Source: JBFEUI01 sp041547565 (GTDB taxonomy: Bacteria > Pseudomonadota > Gammaproteobacteria > Thiohalomonadales > Thiohalomonadaceae). Taken from it: 12,735 nt of DNA. Positions 6,063 through 12,735 of the stretch are shown piece after piece. Location: assembly GCA_041547565.1 (NCBI GenBank), contig JBFEUI010000084.1:1-12735 (forward strand), written 5' to 3'. Under the pieces are notes generated by a model. That model was not told the DNA's origin and did not search any database. It worked only from the letters and a program-made list of their open reading frames with translations. The position numbers were made by a program, and so were the translations under genes. Numbering within the stretch: position 1 is the first letter of the stretch; each line of letters begins with the position of its first letter.

Positions 6063-9000
6063 GCTGGCCGCGCTTCTCACTGCGCTACCGTTACACCATC
6101 TTTGCCGCGCTGATTGCGGTGGTGGTGTTTGGTGTCGTGGCACGCTTTGAGCTGCCGATCAAGCTGTTTCCCGATTCCGACCCGCCGGTGGTGACGGTGA
6201 TCACCGGCTATCCCGGTGTGGCGGCGGTGGATGTGGCGAAGAACGTCAGCAAGGTGATGGAGGAGGAGTTCAGCGGGGTGGACGGTACGCGCCGCGTCAC
6301 CTCCACCAGCCAGATCGGGCTGTCGGTAGTGAAGGTGGAATTTGAATTCAGTCGCTCGGTGGATGCCGCTGCTCTGGATGTGCAAAACGCCATCAGCCGC
6401 ATCCGCAACCAGCTGCCGTCCGCCATCAGCGAGCCGCAGGTGTTGCAGTTCTCCTCATCCGACAAACCGATCATGACCCTGGCGCTGCGCAGTGAGCGGC
6501 ATGCGCTCGAAGCGCTGCGCGAGCTGGCCGACAACGCGTTACGCGATCGGCTGCAACGCATCGCCGGCGTGGCGGCGGTGGACGTGTTCGGCGGCCACAA
6601 GCGCCAGCTTGAGATCAGTGTACGGCGTGAACGGTTGCGCGCCCACGGCCTGGAGATGGCGAACGTACGCCGGGCCCTGAGCGGCTGGAACCTGAGTGAG
6701 CCGGGCGGGCGCATCGATCGCGGCGAACAGGAGGCGGTGGTAAGGTTCGACAGTCCGCTGCTCGGTGCCGAGGATGCCGCCGCGCTGATCGTCTACCGGG
6801 AGGGCGATCGTACTGTCACGCTGGGTGAGATTGCCACGGTACGCGTGCGGGCGGCGGAGGCGCGTTCGGCATATCACTACAATGGCGAGGCGGCCATTGC
6901 CGTGCAGCTGCTCAAGCGCGACGAGGCCAACACGGTGGAAGTGGCGCAGCGCATCCGCACCGCACTGGGGTTGTTGCGTGGCGAATATCCGCAGCTTGAT
7001 ATCGTGATCGCCGACGATGATTCAGTGTTCACCGAGCTGGTTATCGACAACATGACCGGCACGGTGTTGACTGCCATCGTGCTGACCATCCTGGTCGTGA
7101 TGCTGTTTCTCACCCACCTGCGCCAGGCGCTGATTATCGCCATCTCGATCCCTGTCGCCTTTTTGATGACCTTCTGCATGATGTACCTGGCTGGCATCGA
7201 GCTGCACATGGTGACCATGTCCGCCATTATCCTCTCCATCGGCCTGCTGGTGGATGACGGTATCGTGGTGCTGGAGAATGTCCATCGTCACATGCTCGAG
7301 GGTGCTGCACCGGTGCAGGCAGCGGTGCGCGGCACCGAGGAGATCTTCCTGGCGGACCTCGCCGGTACCCTGACCACTATCTCGGTGCTGGTGCCGCTGA
7401 TGTTTCTCGGCGGTTTCGTCGGCAAACTGTTCGGGCCGCTGGCCTGGACGCTGGCCTTCGCGCTCAGTGCCTCGTTTATCATATCCGTCACCCTGATCCC
7501 GCTACTCACCGCCCTGTGGCTACACCCGGAAGATGGCGGCGAGGGTCGCTTCGCCCGCTGGGTGCGGCCGTTTACGCGCTTCATCGATGGCCTGCGCGAG
7601 GGTTACATTGCACTGCTGGGCTGGGCGCTGGCACACCCCGGCAGGACGCTGCTGGCGGCGCTGCTGTTGCTGGCGGTGAGCGTGCGCCTGATGACCTTGC
7701 TCGGCAGCGAGATGCTGCCCAAGTTCGACTCAGGAAATTTTCAGGTGCTGCTCGACACCGTGCCGGGCATGCCGCTGGAGCAAACGCTGGAGGCAGTGCG
7801 TGAGACCGAGCAGCTGCTGCTGGGCCAGCCGGGTGTGGTGGCGGTGAGCAGCCAGGTCGGGTTTGAGCCGGGGGGGCACTACCTTGGCAGCCGCGGGGCG
7901 ATGGACGTCAATCAGGCGGAGATCGTGGTCAACCTGACGCCGCGCACCGAGCGTGCGCAGAGTATCTGGACGATCATGGATCGGGTGCGTGTGGGGATGC
8001 AGGCGATCCCCGGCGTGGTGCTGGCCGTGGTCAAGGAGAAAGGGGGGACGGCGCGGGCGACCACGGCGGCGCCGCTGGATGTGCGCTTCAGCGGTCCGGA
8101 CACGCGGGTACTGGACCGGCTCGGCACGCAGTTGCTAGGGCGGTTGCAGGGCGTGCCCGGCGTGACCAACCTGTACAAGAACTGGGGACTGGATATGCCC
8201 GAGATCCAGGTGAGCGTGGAGCGTGCGCGGGCCGAGGAACTGGGACTGGACGGCTTACAGGTGGCGCAGGCCGTGTACGAGGCGCTGGAGGGGGAGCGGG
8301 TCGCGCCGTTTCGCCAGACGGGCCGGCGCGATCTCGATATCTTTCTGCGCTACCGCCAGGCGGATCGTGAAAACCTGGATGACCTGAACGATATCCACCT
8401 GCAGTCAGCCGATGGCCGCCAGGTGCCGCTGCGTGAAGTGGCCCGGATGGAGACGCGATTCGGCCCGCGCATCGTGACCCGGGAGGACCTGCAGCAGACC
8501 CTCGATGTGCTGGGTTACCACTATGGTCGCCCCCTCTCCGAGACCATCGCCGATATCCAGCAGGTGGTTGACGAGATGGAACTGCCCGCCGGTTACCAGG
8601 TCAACATCGGTGGTGAGCAGACCGATTTCGAGGAGGCGCGTTTTCGCATCCTGCGCGCACTGGCGATGGGTATCCTGGCTGTCTACCTGGTGCTGGTCGC
8701 CCAGTTCCGCTCCTTCAAGCACCCCTTCACCATTCTGATGGCGGTGCCGTTGCAGTTTATCGGTGTCGCACTGGCGCTGCTGCTGGCGGGCAAGTACCTG
8801 TCGATGCCGGCGCTGCTTGGCATCATCCTGTTGGTCGGCACCGTGGTCAACAACAGTATCGTGCTGATCGATTACATCCTGGTGCGGCGGCGTGACGGGC
8901 AGGCGCTGGAGCAGGCGATCATTGAAGCGGTGTCGGTGCGCTACCGCCCTATTATGATGACGGCCCTGTCCGATGTGGCCGGCATGCTGCCGCTGTCGCT

Positions 9001-9178
9001 GGAACTGGCCGTCGGTGCCGAGCGGTTCTCGCCCATTGCCACGGTGGTGATAGGCGGTATTCTGGCGGCCACGCTGCTCACCCTGGTGGTGATTCCGGTG
9101 CTGTTTATGCTGTTCGAGCGTATCGCACCGACAAGGGCCGATCGGCAGGACGCCATCCTTGCGCAGCTGGATGCGTGA
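6059..9178 (+). CDS. RND family efflux transporter permease
   Basis: This 1039-aa inner-membrane pump is the proton-driven subunit of a tripartite efflux system. The length and the two-fold layout (a transmembrane helix, a large periplasmic domain, then a helix bundle, repeated) are those of the RND superfamily. The transmembrane 4 motif is present as GLLVDDGIVVLENV with Asp399 and Asp400, the proton-relay aspartates. In the equivalent of transmembrane 10 the motif is VGTVVNNSIVLIDY, so the lysine of AcrB (K940) is replaced by Asn931. The sequence is closer to HAE1-type drug pumps than to typical metal pumps, but the substrate cannot be read. The GTG start overlaps the adaptor stop (GTGA), so the two are co-translated. 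No outer-membrane factor follows; it presumably uses a TolC-like channel encoded elsewhere. Confidence 0.94.
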   Translation: MSWPRFSLRYRYTIFAALIAVVVFGVVARFELPIKLFPDSDPPVVTVITGYPGVAAVDVAKNVSKVMEEEFSGVDGTRRVTSTSQIGLSVVKVEFEFSRSVDAAALDVQNAISRIRNQLPSAISEPQVLQFSSSDKPIMTLALRSERHALEALRELADNALRDRLQRIAGVAAVDVFGGHKRQLEISVRRERLRAHGLEMANVRRALSGWNLSEPGGRIDRGEQEAVVRFDSPLLGAEDAAALIVYREGDRTVTLGEIATVRVRAAEARSAYHYNGEAAIAVQLLKRDEANTVEVAQRIRTALGLLRGEYPQLDIVIADDDSVFTELVIDNMTGTVLTAIVLTILVVMLFLTHLRQALIIAISIPVAFLMTFCMMYLAGIELHMVTMSAIILSIGLLVDDGIVVLENVHRHMLEGAAPVQAAVRGTEEIFLADLAGTLTTISVLVPLMFLGGFVGKLFGPLAWTLAFALSASFIISVTLIPLLTALWLHPEDGGEGRFARWVRPFTRFIDGLREGYIALLGWALAHPGRTLLAALLLLAVSVRLMTLLGSEMLPKFDSGNFQVLLDTVPGMPLEQTLEAVRETEQLLLGQPGVVAVSSQVGFEPGGHYLGSRGAMDVNQAEIVVNLTPRTERAQSIWTIMDRVRVGMQAIPGVVLAVVKEKGGTARATTAAPLDVRFSGPDTRVLDRLGTQLLGRLQGVPGVTNLYKNWGLDMPEIQVSVERARAEELGLDGLQVAQAVYEALEGERVAPFRQTGRRDLDIFLRYRQADRENLDDLNDIHLQSADGRQVPLREVARMETRFGPRIVTREDLQQTLDVLGYHYGRPLSETIADIQQVVDEMELPAGYQVNIGGEQTDFEEARFRILRALAMGILAVYLVLVAQFRSFKHPFTILMAVPLQFIGVALALLLAGKYLSMPALLGIILLVGTVVNNSIVLIDYILVRRRDGQALEQAIIEAVSVRYRPIMMTALSDVAGMLPLSLELAVGAERFSPIATVVIGGILAATLLTLVVIPVLFMLFERIAPTRADRQDAILAQLDA

Positions 9179-9213
9179 GCTTTTTTGTTAACCGTAAAAA
9201 AGGAGAGAAGAGA

Positions 9214-9537
9214 ATGAAAAAAACAAGTGTGTGGTTGGGATTGCTGGGCGGTATGGGTGTTGCGATGGCCGTAGCAGCGGCAGAGGACTTTTCCGCCTAC
9301 AGCACCGAGAGGTTGCAGCAGATGCGCGGTGAGGCGCGCAACATGAGCGATGCGGACCGGGCGGCGTACCGTGCCGAGATGCAAAAGCGCATGCGCCAGC
9401 AAAATAGCGGTGACTCGACGCAGTTACGTAATCGCAGCAACGAGGAGATGGGGCGGGGGACTACTACCCGTCAACGCAGCATGGACGGCTCCGGTTCCGG
9501 CAAGCATTCCGGTGGCGGCAGGCGCATGGGGCGTTGA
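9214..9537 (+). CDS. Small secreted basic protein of unknown function
   Basis: This 107-aa protein has a clear Sec signal peptide: basic MKKTS, a hydrophobic core at about residues 6-20, and a likely cleavage near AAA-E (residues 21-24). The mature part starts EDFSAYSTERLQQMRGEARNM. It continues as a charged helix (SDADRAAYRAEMQKRMRQQ) and ends in a Gly/Ser/Arg-rich, probably disordered tail (about 75-107). The DFS-x-x-S/T-x-E-x-L-x-x-M pattern followed by a Y-x-x-E-M-x-K-R helix loosely recalls small periplasmic DUF1104-like proteins; this is from memory and uncertain. The ATG at 9214 is supported by AAGGAGAG upstream. It starts 35 bases after the pump stop, so it may be co-expressed with the efflux genes. 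Confidence 0.78.
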   Translation: MKKTSVWLGLLGGMGVAMAVAAAEDFSAYSTERLQQMRGEARNMSDADRAAYRAEMQKRMRQQNSGDSTQLRNRSNEEMGRGTTTRQRSMDGSGSGKHSGGGRRMGR

Positions 9538-9559
9538 TATAAACGGCTTTTTTGGAAAA

Positions 9560-9583
9560 GTTGCGCGACTTTTGTCGCGCAAC
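9560..9583. promoter_or_regulatory. Perfect 10-bp stem-loop in the leader of the membrane-protein gene
   Basis: GTTGCGCGAC (9560-9569) and GTCGCGCAAC (9574-9583) form a perfect 10-bp stem with a TTTT loop. It lies 22 bases after the small secreted protein gene and 38 bases before the next ATG. No T-run follows on the plus strand. It could be an intercistronic processing or stability element, or a terminator of an unusual kind. Confidence 0.6.
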
Positions 9584-9621
9584 GTGGGCCTTGTTATATC
9601 GATTAAGGTGAAGGAGGAAAC

Positions 9622-10032
9622 ATGGGGCGCGATAACGATAAAAAAACAATTTTGGCAATGGCGGCGGTTGCCATTGCCTTCGGCGCACTGACCATTAAAA
9701 GCGGGGGTGCGGTGCTGTTCTTCAATGGCGAGGCGCGGGTGGCCGCAGGCCACTACGTGGAGTTTGTCGTGTGGTTCAACTTTTTCGCCGGCTTTGCCTA
9801 CATCGTTGCCGGTGTGGGCATGTTGCGGCGGGCGACCTGGGCCGTGGGGCTCGCCGCGTTTATCGCGCTGTCCACCATGGCGGTGTTCATGGCCTTCGGG
9901 GTGCATGTGGTCAGCGGCGGTGAGTACGAAATGCGTACCGTGATGGCGATGAGCGTGCGCTCGCTGGTGTGGCTGACGATTGCGCTACTGGCCGACAGCC
10001 GGTTGTCGCAGCGGCGCAAGGTCTATCCCTGA
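9622..10032 (+). CDS. Four-helix integral membrane protein of unknown function
   Basis: This 136-aa protein has four predicted transmembrane helices at about residues 8-33, 45-67, 72-96 and 107-124, with a short basic C-terminus (SQRRKVYP). Distinctive residues are FVVWFNFFAGFAYIVAGVGML in helix 2 and HVVSGGEYEMRT between helices 3 and 4. The latter may be a conserved periplasmic or cytoplasmic loop. I recall similar four-helix hypothetical proteins in other bacteria but no assigned function. It has no transporter or enzyme motif. AAGGAGGAAAC before the ATG makes the start secure. It follows the small secreted protein by 84 bases including a strong hairpin, so shared transcription is possible but not certain. 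It faces the msrP operon. Confidence 0.85.
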   Translation: MGRDNDKKTILAMAAVAIAFGALTIKSGGAVLFFNGEARVAAGHYVEFVVWFNFFAGFAYIVAGVGMLRRATWAVGLAAFIALSTMAVFMAFGVHVVSGGEYEMRTVMAMSVRSLVWLTIALLADSRLSQRRKVYP

Positions 10033-10046
10033 TGGTGTGAGTTACG

Positions 10047-10115
10047 AGTGGTGAGTAACGAGGAGCGGGATGCTGGCACTATCCCCTCGTCCCTCGCTCC
10101 TCGCCACTTTCCACT
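10047..10115. repeat. Imperfect intergenic inverted repeat between convergent operons
   Basis: The arms at 10047-10067 and 10095-10115 match at 17 of 21 positions when one is reverse-complemented (shared blocks AGTGG, AGT and CGAGGAGCG). They enclose a 27-base centre. The element sits between the convergent membrane-protein gene and msrP and could serve as a bidirectional terminator. Its simple GAG/GTG composition resembles the dispersed G-rich element near 43-57, so it may be one of a family of intergenic repeats. Confidence 0.6.
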
Positions 10116-10169
10116 AATCAGATGGTTTAAGGAGGCCATCGGTGGACAAAAGGGGCGATAAGCTGTCGT

Positions 10170-11132
10170 TTAGAAATATTTTTTCAGATCCATGCCCCGG
10201 TACAGGTGCGCCACCTCATCGGCGTAACCGTTGAACATGAGCGTGTCGCGCTTGAAAAACTCGCCGATACGCCGCTCGCGCCGCTGGCTCCAGCGGCGGT
10301 GGTCCACGTTCGGATTGACGTTGGAGTAGAAACCGTACTCGCTCGGACTGGCCTTGTTCCAGGCGGTCGGTGGCATGTCCTCGCGCAGGCGGATTTTGAC
10401 GATCGACTTGATGCTCTTGAAGCCGTATTTCCACGGCACCACCAGGCGTATCGGGGCACCGTTCTGGTTGGGCATCGCCTTGCCGTAGAGCCCCACCGCG
10501 AGGAGGGTCAGCGGGTGCATCGCCTCGTCGATGCGCAGCCCTTCCGAGTAGGGCCAGTCGAGCACGTAGCGCTGCTGTCCCGGCATCTGCTTCGGGTCGT
10601 ACAGCGTTTCGAATTCCACGAACTTCGCCCGCGAGGTGGGCTTGAAGCGCTTGAGCAGATCGCCCAACGGGAAGCCGACCCAGGGGATCACCATCGACCA
10701 GGCCTCGACACAGCGCAGGCGGTAGATGCGCTCCTCCAGGGGGTGTGGCTTGAGCAGGTCTTCCAGTGCATAGCTGCCGGGTTTTTCCACCTCGCCCTCG
10801 ATGGCCACGCTCCACGGCTCGGTCTGCATCATGTGGGCGTAACGTGCCGGGTCCGTCTTGCCGGTTCCGAATTCATAGAAATTGTTGTAACCGGTAATGT
10901 CCTCGAAGCTGTTCAGTTGCTCGTCGGTATTGTACGGGCCGCCCCGGCGGATCTTGTCCAGCGACCTCAGCTTTGCGGCGGCTGCCGCCTCGGGGGTGAT
11001 GGCCAGTCCGGCTCCACCGAGCAGCAGTGCGGCGCCGGCCGCCGCCGCACCGAGAAAGCGGCGGCGCTGACGGTAGACGGTCTCGTCGGTGATTTCCGAA
11101 GCGCGGATGTCAGAGGTTTTTTTGAACAGCAT
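10170..11132 (-). CDS. msrP: Protein-methionine-sulfoxide reductase catalytic subunit MsrP (YedY)
   Basis: This 320-aa molybdopterin enzyme reduces oxidised methionine in periplasmic proteins. The N-terminus carries a Tat signal: the twin-arginine motif RRRFLG at about residues 23-28, a hydrophobic stretch to about 45, then Ala-rich residues before the mature start near 53. The sulfite-oxidase fold is clear: WSVAIEGEVEKPGSYALEDLL, then YRLRCVEAWSMVIPWVGFPL with the predicted molybdenum ligand Cys141. Later comes PIRLVVPWKYGFKSIKSIVKI, and the end is WSQRRERRIGEFFKRDTLMFNGY, all MsrP hallmarks. The length fits the family (334 aa in E. coli). The start has CAGGAG six bases upstream and overlaps the end of the doxX gene by 23 bp. 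The usual partner gene msrQ (haem membrane subunit) is not next to it; msrP is the last gene of the operon. Confidence 0.95.
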   Translation of the reverse strand: MLFKKTSDIRASEITDETVYRQRRRFLGAAAAGAALLLGGAGLAITPEAAAAAKLRSLDKIRRGGPYNTDEQLNSFEDITGYNNFYEFGTGKTDPARYAHMMQTEPWSVAIEGEVEKPGSYALEDLLKPHPLEERIYRLRCVEAWSMVIPWVGFPLGDLLKRFKPTSRAKFVEFETLYDPKQMPGQQRYVLDWPYSEGLRIDEAMHPLTLLAVGLYGKAMPNQNGAPIRLVVPWKYGFKSIKSIVKIRLREDMPPTAWNKASPSEYGFYSNVNPNVDHRRWSQRRERRIGEFFKRDTLMFNGYADEVAHLYRGMDLKKYF

Positions 11133-11766
11133 GGTGCACTCCTGTGGTTGCCTTCAGTGTAGCGCGTTGAGTGTTCATGAAGCGCCGGTGCAGCCAGTAG
11201 TCGACGCTGAGGTAGCGCCCGCCGCCGATGAAAAACAGTGCCAGCAGCATGATGAAATAGGTGGCGGCAAACTCGATACCGTTATTGAGTACGACAAAAC
11301 TGCCGTTCTCGGTCAGCCACTCGTAATGGCCGTGTTCGCGCAAGATATCCCTGGCCCGATCCAGCCGTTCGATGGCACCGATGGTGCGCTCGTTGGCAAA
11401 CAGGCTGCCGCCGCCTTCGGCGATGGCGAGCCAGCCGTTTTGCCAGTGTACCGTGAGCGCCGCTACGGCCATGGTGATCATCAGCGGGACGGAGATGTAG
11501 CGTACGGCCAGCCCAATTAACAACAGAACGGCACCGAGGGTTTCGGTCAGCGACGCCAGGTAGGCCATGAGTGCAGGGAAGGGCAGCCCCAGTCCCCACT
11601 CGGCGTTGCCGAACCATTCGATGGTGCTGTCGATATTGTTCAGTTTATTGGTACCGGCCATCCAGAAGATCGGCACCAGGTAGAGGCGTAGCGCCAGTGG
11701 TCCGAGAAAGTCGACGGCGCGGGTGGCATCGAGCAATTCATGGAGTCGTTTGGCAATTCCCAACAT
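11110..11766 (-). CDS. DoxX-family membrane protein, HvfD-like
   Basis: This 218-aa membrane protein has hydrophobic segments at about residues 20-37, 65-87, 91-108 and 162-182. The first reads LGPLALRLYLVPIFWMAGTNKL, the typical DoxX/DoxD signature. A soluble charged insertion (about 109-160) separates the third and fourth helices. The basic C-terminal tail (about 192-218) overlaps the msrP start by 23 bp. DoxX proteins are commonly found with MNIO (DUF692) and HvfC genes, where this component is called HvfD; the order here matches that arrangement. DoxX relatives act in quinone-linked redox reactions in other systems, so a membrane electron-transfer role is possible but inferred. The ATG at 11766 has GGGAG seven bases upstream. 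The much longer upstream frame extension is just overlap with the HvfC gene. Confidence 0.88.
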   Translation of the reverse strand: MLGIAKRLHELLDATRAVDFLGPLALRLYLVPIFWMAGTNKLNNIDSTIEWFGNAEWGLGLPFPALMAYLASLTETLGAVLLLIGLAVRYISVPLMITMAVAALTVHWQNGWLAIAEGGGSLFANERTIGAIERLDRARDILREHGHYEWLTENGSFVVLNNGIEFAATYFIMLLALFFIGGGRYLSVDYWLHRRFMNTQRATLKATTGVHHAVQKNL

Positions 11767-11782
11767 GGTTTTTCTCCCAGGT

Positions 11783-12556
11783 TTAGTTTCGTATGCCGAG
11801 CAACACGCCGCGTTGTTGCAGTTCGGCAAAGATCGCTCTGCCGCCTTCGACCACGGCCTGTGGTCCGGGGTGGTCAAGTTCTGCGGCAATCTGCAGCAGC
11901 AGGTCGATGCCTGCCTTTGTCCGGTTGTCGGCCATCCGTTGCAGCAGGCGGGCGGTGACCGGATTGAGTTCGAGAAAACCGATCGCGTCATTCAAATCGC
12001 GGTAGACCACAATGTGTGTCGGCTGCTCCGGCGCCTTATCGGGAAGATAGTCGGGGCCGATGCGCTGCACCGGATAGCGATAGGAAAGCAGCCAGGCCAG
12101 TGGTGATAGCACGGGTACGCCCTCCATTAGGTCGCCATCACTGTCGATGGCGCTGAAGTCGGGTTCTTCCTCGGCGATACTCAGCACCATCTCCACCCAC
12201 TCGTAGTGGGCCAGCTCCAGCAGGAAGGCGGGATCGCTTGGTTGCGTTACGCGTTCGTGCTGCAGGTAGTGGATGAATTCACGCGGCAGCTCGCCGAAGT
12301 AGGGTGTCTGTGCATGGTGGCGGCTGAAAAATCCGCGCACCAGCGCGTGCCACTCATCATCGCCGTAGAGGCTGCGCAGTACCGGGAAGCTACTGCTCAG
12401 CACCCCCTCGATGTTGTTGTAAAACAGCTCACAGTAGACCGCCATGCGCCGTGCCTCCACATCGGCGGGAGCTGCCGCGTTTTCGGGATCGCGAATGTGC
12501 GCGGCAAAGGCGTGTTGCTGTTGCTGAAAGCGGGGCATCTCAGGCGTAGCGGACAT
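11783..12556 (-). CDS. HvfC/BufC family RiPP-maturation partner protein (DUF2063)
   Basis: This 257-aa protein has the DUF2063 (HvfC/BufC N-terminal) pattern. It shows RRMAVYCELFYNNIEGVL at about residues 36-53, FPVLRSLYGDDEWHALVRGFF at 57-77, then a histidine pair and YFGELPREFIHYL at 86-98. LLELAHYEWVEMVL follows at about 112-125. The C-terminal half (about 150-257) is the more variable domain (HIVVYRDLNDAIGFLELNPVTARLL). In known systems this protein binds the precursor peptide and assists an MNIO enzyme that modifies its cysteines. Its start overlaps the MNIO gene end by 17 bp, and it ends 16 bp before the DoxX start. The ATG at 12556 follows AAGGAGG. The older name 'putative DNA-binding domain' for this family is misleading. 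Confidence 0.9.
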   Translation of the reverse strand: MSATPEMPRFQQQQHAFAAHIRDPENAAAPADVEARRMAVYCELFYNNIEGVLSSSFPVLRSLYGDDEWHALVRGFFSRHHAQTPYFGELPREFIHYLQHERVTQPSDPAFLLELAHYEWVEMVLSIAEEEPDFSAIDSDGDLMEGVPVLSPLAWLLSYRYPVQRIGPDYLPDKAPEQPTHIVVYRDLNDAIGFLELNPVTARLLQRMADNRTKAGIDLLLQIAAELDHPGPQAVVEGGRAIFAELQQRGVLLGIRN

Positions 12557-12735
12557 GGCCTTGTTCCTCCTTGCGCTGCAGAGCGGCGATCTGAGCCACC
12601 TCGGCCAGCAGTTCCGGCAGCGGCGGCAGGTTGAAGTCGCGCTCCAGCAGGGTGGGAATGACGCCGAAGTGGGCATAGGTCTGCTCCAGCAGTCGCCATA
12701 CCGGATCGATCACCGGTGCACCGTGGGTGTCGACC
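12540..12735 (-). CDS. MNIO family enzyme (DUF692, HvfB/BufB type), C-terminal part only
   Basis: The window ends inside this gene; only the last 64 residues are visible (complete codons 12734 down to the stop at 12540-12542). They begin VDTHGAPVIDPVWRLLEQTY, continue AHFGVIPTLLERDFNLPPLPELLAEVAQI and end EEQGHVRYA. The pattern D-x-H...DPVW...FG..PTL.ERD...PPL.ELL matches the C-terminal part of DUF692 proteins. These are multinuclear non-haem iron oxidases that convert cysteines of a precursor peptide into oxazolone/thioamide or related groups. It overlaps the HvfC gene by 17 bp, so the two are translationally coupled. The precursor peptide gene usually precedes this one and would lie to the right of the window. 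The N-terminal metal ligands cannot be checked here. Confidence 0.85.
   Translation of the reverse strand, partial: VDTHGAPVIDPVWRLLEQTYAHFGVIPTLLERDFNLPPLPELLAEVAQIAALQRKEEQGHVRYA

Noticed and set aside
4896..6143. A 415-codon open frame on the minus strand across the adaptor gene
   Set aside because: It covers the well-supported membrane fusion protein and its product is a low-complexity His/Arg-rich sequence typical of antisense shadow frames.
9164..9186. Terminator between the RND gene and the small secreted protein (T-run at 9181-9186)
   Set aside because: Only a 4-bp AGCT/AGCT stem can be formed before the T-run, too weak to call.
10206..11162. A 318-codon open frame on the plus strand across the msrP gene
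   Set aside because: It is antisense to a clear msrP with Tat signal and molybdenum ligand, has no ribosome site and no recognisable domain; a GC-rich shadow frame.

Overview
The window looks like chromosomal DNA of a free-living gammaproteobacterium, possibly a sulfur-oxidising or sulfur-metabolising one. This is inferred from GC-rich codon use, Shine-Dalgarno sites close to AAGGAGG, a qmcA-nfeD pair, a DsrC-family protein, a rhodanese and an MsrP-type periplasmic repair enzyme. No rRNA, tRNA, phage, transposase or CRISPR array is visible.

Layout, left to right. Bases 1-217 hold nested inverted repeats of intergenic type. A tight plus-strand operon follows (218-2029): a QmcA-type SPFH protein, a short NfeD protein and a single-domain rhodanese. 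Facing it are two minus-strand paralogues of 74 aa each (2135-2657), small ferredoxin-fold-like proteins without a CXXC motif. A mostly non-coding gap (2658-3061) leads to a 124-aa cytosolic protein (3062-3436) that ends at a clear intrinsic terminator. Next come a 35-bp direct repeat and a DsrC/TusE-family protein with an atypical C-terminus (3765-4136).

Bases 4230-9178 form an efflux locus: a TetR regulator, a membrane fusion protein and an RND pump. A 20-bp site lies just before tetR and recurs inverted (19/20 identical) just before the pump genes. It is almost certainly the TetR operator and implies that TetR controls both itself and the pump. No outer-membrane channel gene is present. 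Two more plus-strand genes follow: a small secreted protein (9214-9537) and a four-helix membrane protein of unknown function (9622-10032). An imperfect inverted repeat separates them from the facing minus-strand operon.

The minus-strand operon (12735 down to 10170) is the most interesting part. In order of transcription it has the C-terminal end of an MNIO/DUF692 enzyme (HvfB/BufB type), an HvfC/BufC partner protein (DUF2063), a DoxX-family membrane protein (HvfD type) and msrP, the Tat-exported molybdoenzyme that repairs oxidised methionine. The genes overlap or lie within 16 bp of each other. This joins a RiPP-modification (bufferin/oxazolone copper-peptide type) cassette to periplasmic methionine sulfoxide repair, with DoxX occupying the place usually held by the haem protein MsrQ. 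The precursor peptide gene (HvfA/BufA) should lie just beyond the right edge.
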